Origin: Paramyrothecium sp. XJ0827
Taxonomy: Eukaryota; Ascomycota; Sordariomycetes; Hypocreales; Stachybotryaceae
DNA length: 64,000 nt
Direction of reading: 5' to 3'
Assembly (NCBI GenBank): GCA_020881915.1
Contig: JAJFPB010000001.1
Location: 3,596,001 to 3,660,000 of the forward strand
This document shows, piece by piece, positions 23,126 through 35,416 of the stretch. Position numbers and translations under genes: made by a program. The notes beneath the pieces were generated by a model. It was given only the letters and a program-made list of their open reading frames with translations. It ran no database searches and was not told the DNA's origin. The number at the start of each line of letters is the position of its first letter. The stretch's first letter is position 1.

Positions 23126-26100
23126 TCATGAGTCGGCCAGCTTCGCAAAATGCTTCGACCAAATCCATCCCACCTGTTCTGTTTCATCGTCCTGGTTCTT
23201 AGCAAGCCAGAGCTCTCCCTTTTCTCCAATGACATCGAATATCTATGTAATAATTAGCACTTTGCAACGGACGGCCAGGGCTAGGAAGATATCTGCTTAC
23301 CTCGCCGGCCTGGTAGATTAAATAAGGATAACCGGCCTCGTGCTTTGTAGTTGCGATGTTAAACTCGAAAAGGGACGCTGCCAGCCAAAGCACATTGTAA
23401 CCATCCGCTGTTGACCAGCGTTCTCGTGACGATGCCCGCGAGGAGCGATGACTCTCCTCCGGGCCATCTGGTAGGGGAAGTGCTGAATGGAAGAGGCCCG
23501 AGAACCTGCGACTCTCATGCGGCGCGTAAGTTGAGCTGTATGCCGTAGTGTTTGAGTCACGGCGGCTCTGTGATGGTATGTCGGAGCTTTGCCTGGTCGG
23601 AGCTCCAGACTCATAGCTCCAACCAGTGCTTGGCCTCGTAGATGCTGCACCCGTACCTGCGCCAGCCATTGACCTCGAACTGCTGCCACCTGCTTCAGGC
23701 GACATTGGAGGAATTGAGCTTGCCACGTTGGACTGTGTTCCTGAATAATAGTCCTTGTAGTAGTATTGATGAGGGCTTGGAATTCCCCTGACTTCTGTAC
23801 TCGGTGACATGGTAAAGGAACCACTGCTACGCCGTGCGAAATCCGGCGTGGGGAGGCTGGGCGCAGGATCCACGTTGAGAGACAGTCCGCGACTACGTGT
23901 GTCCAGTGCGGCTGGCCGTGGCCTTCCCCTCATTATCGACTCGTCTCCACTGGTTGTCGATTGGGATATTCGTCCCTTGTAGGCTGGGCTGAGCATACCG
24001 ATGCTGGCGACCTGCTCTTGAATGTAGGGGAAATCCCTCTGGAATGTTGACACGACGTCTTTCAAATCAGGTACCTCTGCGCAGTCTGGTAGTACGGCGC
24101 GCATCTTGTCTTTCCAAATCTTGTACCAGTCCGTCTGAATGTTGACGAAGTTGCTGAGGCAGATGTTGCCAATCCTTTCAGTAAGAGATGACAGCTGCGG
24201 GAGCTCCTTCTTCAAAGTGTCATTCAGCGCCTCGTACTGCTCAACGAGCTCCTTCAATTTGACGTCGAGGCTCTTGCCCCCACGCCTTAGTTGCTCTGCG
24301 CGTTCATAATCGAGCCGGCGTTTTTGTCGTTTTTTCATGGCAAGCGATGGGTTGCCGTACGCCTTGATGACAAGCTCGAAGGGCTCGATTACATGTTTCC
24401 GGACCTGTGCCAACTGTTTTTGTGTTAGTTTTGTCGTTCTTGGGTTGTGCCAAGGTCAAGCAACCTACATGTTCCTCAAGTGCAACCTTCTCCAAGTCTC
24501 TGACCGAGATGTTGAACTGAACCCATTTGCTCTCCAGCTCTGGATAGCTGCCAGGCTGTAACCTCATGACAAGCTCAATCGATGATAGATATTGGAGGAA
24601 TTCTCGCACGTATGTCGTGACCTGCCTTGTGTAAAATTCTACGTCGCGGAGCACAACCTGCAGGCGCAGATAGTCATCTCCGAATTTTTCATTGAGCTTC
24701 GCATATATCGGATCTTCAGCTGGTCGATTGTTCGACGTTTGCAGTTTATCGACCCTTTTGCCGAAGGCTCGAGCGAAACCAGCCTTGACATCAGATTCCT
24801 TGCGCTTTCTGCCAACAATTTGACCAACCAACTCGAAATTCTTCTTGGTCTGATTGATTTCGATGATGGCATTTTCGAGAATCTCCTTGGCAGAGATGAG
24901 GCCCTCCCGATCAGGATGATCTTTGGGGGTGTGCTGCAGTAATGTAATGATAAGGTTGGGATATTTGGTGATCCTCTGCATTGGCTTAATCAATAAAGAG
25001 TCCAAGTCCCAAGCAGCGGTCAAATCTTTTGCAACTTCGTTACATTCATTCAACCAAACTTTCACTGTCGGATCCTGCTGGATCTGAATGAGTCTCTTTG
25101 CGGCTTGATCACTGTTTCGAAGGAACCCTTCGTGGGCCAGTTTCATCTTCTCCATATTGCTCATGAACAAGGGCCCTAGGACGACCTCGCGATCCTTGGA
25201 GTCACTGAAGTCAGGCGCGCTAGCCTGGGAAGACTCTGATAGCATTGAGTCTTCCCTAGAGCCTCGGGAGCGTGCACCTTTGGGAATGTACACTTTTGCC
25301 ACAGCTTCCTTAAGCTGGGAAAGGAAGCCCGTGTGAAACTCGATGATCTCGTCCGTGTTCCGGAAAATGAGCTTGACAGTCTTAAGGTCGAGTTTTGGAC
25401 AGGCCTCTGCAGTGCCCTTATATATCTCCTCAACAATGTTCATGTCGCGAACGAATACCGCTTCTGTGTCAACAAGTTCTTTGATGACGTTTCGACGTTG
25501 GGTCAGACGGTGTCGCTCTTTTACGTTGAGTTCATCATGTTCCTGACTAGACGGTTTTTCATCGCCATTGGCCACAAGTGACTCTCCGTTGTTGGGGTCC
25601 TTGCTTGCATTGAGCGACTGAGGAAAAGACTGAGAAGTCTCGGTAGTCGATACATAATCGTTGCTTTCCCTCCCAGATTCCACTAGGGTGCTACCATGCT
25701 GAGACTGATCGTAAAATGTGCTGGATGGCCGTCTCGACTCAGCCGCCGAGCTTGGTGCTGGTGTCGGGACCGGCGGCGGTTCGTGCTGCGGGATAGGAAT
25801 CTTGGTGGAAACGGAGGTGAGGTCATCAGCCGATAGGTATGGAATGGAGAACCCGGCGCCGGTGTCTAGTTCTGGAAGTTGAGGCTGACCCAAGTAGGCA
25901 GAAGACCGAGTAGAATCGTTAGGAGATTGAAGGTTCGAATGGCTGTAATGCGTTTCGGTGGCAGAGTGCTCGGTTTCCCGTCCAGTCACCGTGGTTCCAT
26001 ATATGGTGGCGTGCCCGTGGGAAGAAAAGTCGTAGCTTTCCGGTCTAGATGATGCCGCTGTATGCGATGGATCGCCGCTTCCCACTGACACATCTGTCCA

Positions 26101-28998
26101 TGTTGATTGGTGACTCAATCTGGCTCTAGGCGACAAGGGCGACGGCACAGGAAGGTTGTCCGATATGCTTGGAAGAGAACGATCATTACGTGCAGTCGTT
26201 TGCAGTTCGTCTGCGCTGATAGCATCGATTGAGTCGCAGGTGGATGATCGACGTGACGGGATCAAGCTGACGGCCTGAGAGTCCGACTGATATGTAATCT
26301 TCCCATCATTCTCCTCGGTGTCCTCGGTGCAGGCATCGGTGGCCGCATCATCACCTTCTCGACTGACATAACTCTCGTACTCAAGGTCGGATTGGCATTC
26401 GGATTCCGCGCGAAGCTCCAACCTTGGGAATGGAAGCCGCTCCGACGCCTCGCCGAGTGTGTCCAAGTTATTTTCAGTTGGTTGATCAACTGTAATAGTA
26501 GGTTCGGGATCATGCTGAATATTTAATACCAGACCAAGACCGTTCCCAGCTTCATCCAGGAAGGCACCTGGCATCGATGAGCCACCACCAGGGCTAAATC
26601 CTGCGGCAGCTGATAGTTCTGCCTGTGAGGTCACCGTTTCAGGAAATGGTGAAGAGGCAGGGTCTGGGGAATCCTCAAAAGGATAATGATACTCGACTTT
26701 GTGCTGAAATTGAGCAACACCCTCCGACGATAGCGCGCCTATTGGGTAGAGTTCGTGAGAAGACGAGTCTGCCTGCACTGGAATGTCGGTCTGAGGTTCA
26801 ATATCGAATTCTGTAATGTCTGATGCTCTGCTGATAGCGGACATGGGGGGTTCATCCACGTCTATTGAAGGACTTAACGCTGGGAAGCTGCCGGGAACAC
26901 CTAGCGTCGGTGAGTCGAAATCCTTAATCGTCGCTGAGAGCATCGGCTGCTCCACGTCTTCAGGGGGTGTTCCTGTGAGAATCGACGCTGGCGTGTTGTC
27001 AATTATCTCCTCTGGTGTTGTGGCTGGCGCTTGTTGGAGGTCCGCAACATCTTCCAAACTAATTACCAACTCCGGCTTACCCAAGCCCTCGGACGGTTCT
27101 GCAGATCGGATTTCCGGGGACAACAATCCATCATCTGCATCGATTGGCAAGCGTGCGTCATGCACAGGCGCGGCTGGTACGGAGGAGACAATTGAGCCAT
27201 CAACGATGGGCTCTTCAACTGCAGTCTCCGTCTGTACCGCGGCCTCCGCCTCTTCCCTTCTCTTATCTGCTGCCTGTTGCCGCGCTTCGAGAACTTGGCT
27301 CTCACGAATAGACTTGCTGTAGGCAAGTCTGATATGCTCGCGGCGCTGTTCGAAATCAATAGGCCCAACTGATATTTTGCGGCGCCGTGACGTGGCCTCG
27401 CCCGCTCTAGTCGGAGGCCGCGAGGAAGGTTTATGAGGAGATTTACCCCTCTCAACCGCCCTCATGCGCGAGCTTGTTGTAGTCGCCATGGAAACTGGTT
27501 GTCGCGGCCGAGAACTTCGTAGTGGTGGTGATAATTTTGGAGACGGAGTGGCAACATATGCCTGTAGCCGAGCGTTGCTCTTCGAAGCTGACTGTTTCGA
27601 TTGAGTCGGCTTTCGTGTCTGATTGGCATGGGTCGGTGTATGAATCTTGGATGTAGGGGTGCCGGCACGAGAGTTCCTGCCATTTACGTGGGATCGCTTC
27701 AGCGTGGATGGCGAATTTGAGCGAGTTGACGACGGACTCGAGGAGCTGGGAGGGCTGTTAAGTTTTCGGACGGATATAGGCAGCTTCGACACGGCCGTGG
27801 AGTTGTTTGCTTGCGGATGATGCTGCGGTTGAGGGTCGGAAGTTTGCAAGAAGAAGGATGAGGAATTTAAGGTTGCAACATCGCTACGGGACCGGGTGTG
27901 ATGCTTCGAGGAACCGCTTTGTTGAACTGGTGGGCTGCTAATGTGATCGCTAGCATCGCGATACCAATGACTTGGCGATGGCGGCTCGAGATCCGCATCA
28001 GAAAAGCTGCGGTTGTGGTTTTTGGGATGCCGTGTGTTTGATTCTGAAGTCCTCCCCGTGTGCAGGCCCTCAATGCCGTGCCCGAGAGCCGCGGCATGGG
28101 AATCTTCAAGAAGAACCTCACCGAACAGCAAAGCAGCAGAGCGGGGAGCAGTTGGGGGAGATGATGGCGGCAATTGAGGTGGAGACATGTGAGATAGGGT
28201 TGTCATGGATTTCGAGGAAATTGAGTTTCCGTTGACAAGCCCTCGAGGTTTGCCAATGCGGCTAGCGAAGGACTGAGGATTGCTGGACACATTATCCTCT
28301 GCGAAAACCCTGGATCGTGATGAGTGTGATTGCGACCTGGTGCCCGATTGCTCGAGAGGCAAATCGTGCGCATTGCCTGCGCGAAGTGTCATATACGATG
28401 CTCCATTGGAGTTTGTCGCGACCACCTCTCTCTTCACACGCGGAATCCCGGCAGAGCGGATTGGGGCTCGAGGGACTGAAGGTGAGCCGGCCTCCGAATC
28501 AAACCGTTTCTTGAGGTCTCGGACGCTGGGTTGGCCGGCTGGCGATACGGGTTTGACACGTGCTGGCGTGCTCTTTGAATCGAGAGGGCTCGAGACGGAT
28601 CGTTGGTTGCTCAAACGGACGGGAATGCGGTTTGCCGGTAATGTAGGGTTTCTCGAGGAGGTGCCGTCGGGGTTGGTACGCAGTGAGGGCCGCGGCACGG
28701 ACGAGGCCATCGCGATTTCGTCAGTGTTGTTGTGGTGGGTTGCTCCAAAGTTCCTGTAGAAATCGTCAGGCTTCACCGAGGCTGTCGCATGATGGGCGTC
28801 GAGGGCCGCCGAGACGTCGAAAGTCGCGCCGAATTGAGAATGGCCGTTTGGATCGAAAGAACGGACGTGACCGTTCAGTGCGGTGTTGTAGTCGCGTTGT
28901 GGATCGTCGTCGAGACGGGGGCGTTCGTGGTGGTGAGGATGTTGTTTGGTAGCATCAACCTCGCTCTGTCGCAGGCCAGTGTCCAGGTCCCTATCCAT
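23126..28998 (-). CDS. Rho guanine-nucleotide exchange factor with DH, BAR and SH3 domains (Tuba/Gef1 type)
   Basis: Model: complement(join(23126..23242,23301..24413,24469..28998)), 5760 nt, 1919 aa. Residues 1 to about 1150 are Ser/Pro/Thr-rich and look disordered. A DH domain follows at about 1160-1390 (RRNVIKELVDTEAVFVRDM at its start, LLIKPMQRITKYPNLI near its end). It catalyses GDP release from a Rho-family GTPase, by analogy Cdc42. A BAR-type coiled region follows at about 1410-1650 and would bind curved membrane. A low-complexity Ser-rich linker leads to a C-terminal SH3-like domain at about 1850-1917 (ALFEFNI-type start written here as ASLFEFNI, then EIFDVIGEKGELWLAKN, then GWIWSKHFAKL). 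The last exon is 117 nt and is needed to finish that domain. DH followed by BAR is the layout of animal Tuba and fission yeast Gef1. Its likely role is polarity, septation and hyphal tip growth. Confidence 0.92.
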
Positions 28999-31306
28999 GG
29001 TGGTGGCCTGAGCATTGGTCAGGCTCGTCGGGCGGACTGACTGGTTGGGGGACTACAGGCCCACGCAGCAAGCATCGATGCGTTGGCGGGAGTTTGACTG
29101 GGATGGTGATTGGAAGGCGTTTGGAGTCGTCATTTGGACGAGCCAACCGGGGAGGGAGGGAGAGAGGCTCTGGGTTGGTCTCTGGGATTGCCGCTGATAG
29201 CACCAGCACCAGTGCACTTACCACTTTACCGTTTTCCACTTGCCGGCTACGTTATCCTACCAGTTACCACCCACCCTGACTGGCTTGGCGAGTCGAATGT
29301 ACCTGACTGTGGCCGATGTACCTGACCTCGGGCATGGCGCGCCAGACAATTGCGGGCTAGCGCCCTGCCGCCCTATTGGGACCACCCGATGACCTGTCAG
29401 AGATTTGGTCAGGTACTTCAGGTACAGAGTACATGAGACACCTCGAACCCCAACCCGACGCAATTTGCTTTTTCCATTGTTGCAGTGACCCCTTCGATGG
29501 AGAGGATCCGAGGGGTCACAGCAGTATTATTATTTATTCAAATTTTCTTGAAAGTTTTTCTTTTCTCTCTCTTTCTCTCTCCATCTTAGTCTTGAATGTT
29601 TGCTTCTTTCGTTTCCGCCATCTCTTCAGTCACGAAAAGAACGGGAAAGGAAAAAAAGCTGCCAGAAACTAAATACCTTTAATCGCCCGGATGCTCTCCC
29701 GTCAGCTTTTGACTCACCCTCCTCCACTACCTTACCCGGTCCAGATGAGGAACCTCGAGATCCAGGCCCCCCCTTGAAGCCCCCCCCTTGAAGCGAGATC
29801 TTCGTACCCGTCTTCATGGTCCCCTTCCCTCCTCACTTTACCTCGTATGCAAAATGAACTAAAGCAATAGTCGGCTTCAAGGAAAGGACGCTTTCCGTTC
29901 GTCTGGCCAACTGTAGGCAAGCTAATTTCATTGAGAAAACAACATTAGGCGGATGTCCTAACCCGAAATTGCAGGCTACTCGCACCACTGTATTCATACC
30001 CCAATGATGTGCGACGTCTTATTGCCTATCTGGGTAAGGTACGCATTCTTAGGAAAACCCAAAAGCATGCTTGGCTTGTGCACCACAGAGGTGCTTCTCT
30101 GAGGAGAAGAGTCTCAAGCAGCCAACACGCCTTACCTTGCTCAAACTGCCGGCACGGTCGGCTGGGGCTGGAAAGCGAAGTTAACCCCCGGAGGGCATCT
30201 CTCTTATTGGCTGGAAATGGCGGGAACGGTAACGATCAACGTGGAGACAGAAAAAAAAACTGGCCATCTGAACGGGCGCATCGGTTTTGATGGGTGGCCC
30301 AAGATGTGGCTTCTGGAAACGCTGGTCCAATCGTCCTTCAATGCACCTTTGCTCGGTTGCACCGTGGCCAGTCCCTTGGCCTCCATGCCCCTTGCTCCAT
30401 GCGCAACGAGAAACACCCACAGGAACCTACATATCGACATCGACTGACGCACCATGGCTTGCTGAACTGCTTCTGATGAATGCGCAAGCATCAAAGAGCG
30501 ACCTCAGCATGCGTCCGCAAACTCATGCATCTCATACATGAATGGCTTCCATGTTTCAACTCTCTTAGACGAGAATCAAGCGCAATTGCGGATCTTCAAT
30601 GCACAAGCCTTCCCTGGACAGAGTCTCATGCCAATGCACCCCACACGCATAACGTGTGACGGGGGGCGCTGGTTACTAGCTTTGATCTTCAGGCACACCG
30701 ATGCACTGGACATACCGACCCGTTGTGACGATGTGCGCTGCTTCAGCACCACAACACCCAAGGTCAAACTAGGCAATGGTGTTAGTGGTGGATCGACCCG
30801 GCGGCTTGACATCTTGATTTGGCAAGGCGGCACTGTCTTCTCCTTGAGTTGCTATGTCTTAAATCTCGCCTATCGGATTAGGACTCAGTGACTTGTTGTC
30901 ACAGCCATTAATTATATTTGAGCGACAGCTCTCGCAAGGTACCTTAGGCCATGTCGGGGCTTGGCCCGGCTTGGTGGTGGGATAAGGTACTACAGGAGCC
31001 AGCCACAAGGAGCCAGCCACAGGTCAGGCACCTCATCTTGCTCGTAGCCACAAGTGCCCTCTTAGAGCCGTGTTGTGCTTCTAAACAAATAATTCATTCC
31101 TCCCGTTCCTGAAATGCTGTGCCTATGTGACACAACTCATTACTCTATTTCCCGGCTGTGTTTCATCGCCTGCCACGATTTATTCTCCACGACGTGGGTT
31201 CATCGGGATTGAAATGACCTAAGGCGTAGAAGAATCCGTGGCCTCAAACGCCCGATGAGATTGCTTGGAGCACGCGTCTAGATCCTAATTATTAGCCGCA
31301 ACGAAC
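28999..31306. other. Divergent intergenic region between RhoGEF and TERT
   Basis: 2.3 kb holding the promoters of two divergent genes. Near the RhoGEF side there are GTACCTGA-type repeats (29299-29330 and 29410-29430) and a CT-rich tract (29560-29585). A 117-codon ATG-started plus-strand frame at 30538-30891 has no recognisable similarity. No TATA box is obvious just upstream of the TERT start at 31307. Confidence 0.55.
30994..31021 (+). repeat. Perfect 14-bp tandem duplication
   Basis: AGGAGCCAGCCACA occurs twice back to back, about 290 bp upstream of the TERT start codon. Confidence 0.9.
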
Positions 31307-34300
31307 ATGGGCCCGACAAACAAACGCAAAGGCCAGCTCAAAGAAGCCCGAAGCACTAAAAGACTGAAACCTTCCGATAACGACTGCCTAGTCAGGCGAG
31401 CTCTTTTGGACCAGCACTACCAATGTGTCAAAACGCTTCGCGACTATGTCATTTCCCAACTCCCCGCGTCTTCCAAGGTCCGCCGCAAGAAGATCCTCAG
31501 TCTTGGTGAATCAGGTACCGATCGTGAGGCCAGCCTAGCTCTTCTACTCAACACTGCCCTGGTCTGTACAGGCAAGAAAGTTGGTGCTGCCGAGGCCGTC
31601 CGCTGGGAGCAGTGGCAGTCATTCTCTCAGCGCGACGAATCCCGTGCAACGCTGGGGGGAAACACCCCTTCTTCAAGAGCCTCGCAATGCGATGTTTGTA
31701 CTCGCCACGGCCAGTCCTTTGCTCTTCGGCTAACGAATATAGATTGTTGATTTCGTCATCTGGCAACTGTTTTCCGAGGTCAAACAGGCGGGTTCCTGGC
31801 CCAGGCATCTTCTGTGTGATGGCTTCCGCAAAACCGGAGATGACGACGCCAGGGTCTGTCCTGGAATTCCAGGCATATACAGCTTGCATCCTAATTGGAA
31901 CGTGAAGTCCATTAGAGAAGAGCCTTGGCCCCAGTTACTGTCACTTTTGGGACAGTCTGGTGAGAAGCTGATGATACGTCTGTTGACTGATTGCTCAATA
32001 TTCCTGCCAGCAGAGGCGGGCTTCAACAACTTCTATCAGCTGAGTGGTAAGTCGATGAAAATAATAAAAATTGTATGATATGCTCTGACGCAATAACCCA
32101 GGCATACCCATCTCAGAAGTGAATGCACCGGGGAAAGAGTCTCTGGGCTCAGCGTTGCAGCCCGCTCCACGCAAACCCTCCACCATCACCCTGGTGAGAA
32201 GCAGGATATTCTATGCAAAGCCTGCATTGAACGCACGAGGCTCTATTCGAATTGGATTCAAAAACATCCGTAAGGCTCCACGTTCGTGTTTATGGGAACC
32301 TTTGCTGACACATGGTGTAGATGTTCTAAATCGATGCATACACATGCATGTTCCTAGCCAAGACAAGTCGAAAGTCAACGACAACGATGGTGGTGCAATT
32401 GAGCTGCAAAACCGTCTCAGCACTGTAAAGCTTCTGATGTACATGTTTCCTCGCCAATTTGGACTCCACAACGTATTCACCTCCAGAGTTGATGCGTCAA
32501 AGACGGCACAAAAGTTCCACGACTACACAGCGCGTGAGGACGAATTGAGGCCATTGTTCGTGGGCGATATGACTAGCAAGTCTTCTCCCAAGATTCCAAA
32601 GCGTCTGAGGGGTGTTGTTATGCAGTTAGTCGAACGTCTGCAAGTGCTCCATAGCCGTTGTTCTTATTCCCAACTTCTCTGCCACTACTGTCCCTCTGGC
32701 TTCGAGAAAAATGACCAAGGACCTTTGAAGAAACCCCAGACAGATAACGGGGGTGGTGTTCATAACGTTCGGAACTCAACTGGACATGATCAAGCCCTTG
32801 CCCAGCCTCGGAACTCGTCTAAGCTGATTCCATCGACAAACGTCCATGCTTCGAAAGACCTGGATGTTGTCGACATGGCTACTCCCACCTCCAAAGTCTC
32901 GGCCTTTTGTCAAGCAGTCCTTTCAAAAATAATTCCAGACAATTTTTGGGGAGACGGCGACATACAAACACACAACAAGGCCAACTTCCTTCGTAAAGTT
33001 GATCATTTTGTCAAATTAAGGCGCTATGAAACTATATCCTTGTTCGAACTATCTCAGGATTTCAAAGTAAGTTTCGAGTTTCAGCAAGATTGCCGCATCG
33101 TCTAACATTCAACTACAGATCACAGCTATCGAATGGCTTCGAGGGCCTGGTCTGGGTGGAAAAAAGGCTTGCCGAACGGATATGGAGAAACGCATCGAGA
33201 TCTTCCACGAATTCCTCTATTTTGTTTTCGACTCGCTCTTGATACCTCTTATTCGGACGAATTTTTACGTGACCGAGTCAAATACTCATCGCTATAACAT
33301 CTTCTATTTTCGTCACGATATCTGGAAAAGAGCCGCCGAACCTGCAATACGGCTTCTCAAGCAAGAGATGTTCGAAGAGATGAAAGCAGATGAGGCCCTG
33401 AGAATTCTGGACTCGAGGAAGCTGGGTTACAGCCAGGTTCGCTTACTGCCGAAGGGGGCCAAGCTGCGACCCATTATGAACCTCCGCAGAAGACAAATGA
33501 AGTCCTCCCGGTCAGGAACTCTGGGTCCAAGCATAAATACGGTGCTAGGCCCAGTTCACACGATGCTCAAGCTAGAAAAGGTAAGCGTCTCACCAAGCAG
33601 CTTTTTCCTCAGTGACTAACATGTTTTCGCAGCAGAATAATGCGGCAAAGTTGGGCTCTGCGATGTTTTCTGTCAGTGATATCTACGATAAACTCAAGAG
33701 CTTCAAAAGTTGCGCGGGGCCACTCGACGAACCGCTCTTCTTCGCAAAGATTGACGTCCAAGCCGCCTTCGACAACATTCCCCAAGACCTAGTAGCTGAG
33801 TTAATGGCTTCTGTGCCTGGCCACGAAAGGTATATAATCACCAAACACGCTGAAGTTAAGCCCGGAGAGCCTATGCACCACGGAACAGTGGGTGTTTCCA
33901 ACAAACCCATACGTAGATGGCATTCCACGGCTTCATCGGGAGACCAGTCCAGCTTTAACTTTTTGAGGCAACTGAACGGCCAGATCGCCGTTAGAAAAAG
34001 AAATACACTGTTCGTCAACAGCTCGGTCCAGCAAAAGCATGATACCAAAAGCCTACTCAACCTCTTGAACCAACACGTCAAACAGAACATGGTCAAGTTT
34101 GGTAAAAAGTACTACCGGCAGAAGCTGGGAATCCCACAAGGTTCTATTATCTCGTCTTTCCTCTGCAACTACTACTATGCAGACCTCGAGGCGCAATTCT
34201 TAGGCTTCCTCCATTCACCGGACTGCCTTTTACTACGTCTCATTGACGACTTTCTTTTGATCACTCGAGACAAATCGAAAGCCACGAGATTTGTTGAGAT

Positions 34301-35252
34301 AATGCACCAGGATCTGTCATCGTATGGTGTCGTTGTGAACGCCTCGAAAACGCTAGTCAACTTCAAGATGTCCCTCAAAGGCCAGACTTTGCAAAGCATA
34401 CCTACCGGACAACCTTTCCCCTACTGCGGCACCTTGATTAATTGTCAAACGCTCGAGATCAGCAAGGACCGAACCAAAGAAGGCGGCAACAGTAAGTTTA
34501 AAAAGGTTCGGTTGTGCTTACGTTTGCTGACAAGTCTGTAGAAGTTTTCAGCTCTCTGACTGTTGATTTTGGCCAGTTCCCGGGCCAAAACTTCCAGAGG
34601 AAGATTCTCAGTGAGTACCACGTCACAACTAAGAATTGTGAAGGTAACTCACACGTCGACTTAGATGCCTTCAAGATCCAGTCTCATCTTATGTTCTTCG
34701 ACACGTCGCATAACTCCGTGGGCCGGGCGCTCAAGTCCTTGCGCGAGGCCTTCACTGAGACTGCTACCAAGATGTGGGCGTACATGCGGTGCTTGCCTAC
34801 CTCTAAGCAGCCCACCAGTGACCTTATTATTAGTATGCCATAATTTGCTCCTATCCTAGTCATACACGACACTTTCTGTGCTTAACTGGTCTTTTCATAC
34901 TAACATTCACAGGAACGATCGCCAAGGTCATCGATGTAGCCTTTCTCCTTCTGACAGGCCAGTCAAGAAAGTCCAGATATCCAAATTACCAATGCGAAAT
35001 TCGAAAAACGCAGATTGATTCGTAAGTTTAGTTGCAATTGCTATATATTACATAATGGCTCTATGTCTATTTATCTAGATTCCTAACTGAAACAGTATCG
35101 CCTACGCCGCTTTCCTAGGAGTCATACATAAGAAGCAGACAAGATATTCGGAGGTCGTTTCATGGTTGCAAAGGGAAACAGCAAAACTCGGCTTGGTGAG
35201 CTTGGCCCCGGCTATGCGAATGCCTATGCAAGCAGCCGCAGCCAGGAAGTAG
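31307..35252 (+). CDS. TERT: Telomerase reverse transcriptase catalytic subunit
   Basis: Model: join(31307..31693,31743..32046,32102..32269,32321..33066,33119..33580,33633..34491,34542..34610,34665..34832,34913..35021,35096..35252), 3429 nt, 1142 aa. TERT copies the RNA template of telomerase to add telomere repeats. The fungal TEN/GQ region is visible (WPQLLSLLGQSG near 191-202). The telomerase-specific T motif lies at about 580-606 (FYVTE, then IFYFRHDIWK) and motifs 1-2 at 642-660 (VRLLPKGAKLRP). Motif A is AKIDVQAAFD with D730, motif B' is KLGIPQGSIIS at 853-863, motif C is RLIDDF with D894 and D895, and motif E is FPYCG. The three catalytic aspartates are all present. All nine introns are 49-80 nt and each restores frame. 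Intron 1 uses a weaker GTTTGT donor, and the next exon begins IVDFVIW. Length and motif order are normal for filamentous fungi. Confidence 0.97.
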
Positions 35253-35416
35253 GCTCTGGCTTGTTGAGGAACGTCTTCATCGCAATCTGAAAATCACGCT
35301 CATGGCTAAAATGCCGACGGCAGACAAGCCGCGATGCCCTATCAATGTGGCCAAGAATCACCAAGGCTTCTTGGCTCTCATCATTGTCGGCAAAGAATGA
35401 AAGAAAAAAAATGTCT

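Noticed and set aside
30538..30891. 117-codon ATG-started plus-strand frame between RhoGEF and TERT
   Set aside because: No recognisable domain, and it lies in the promoter interval of two divergent genes. Kept out for lack of support, though it is not impossible.
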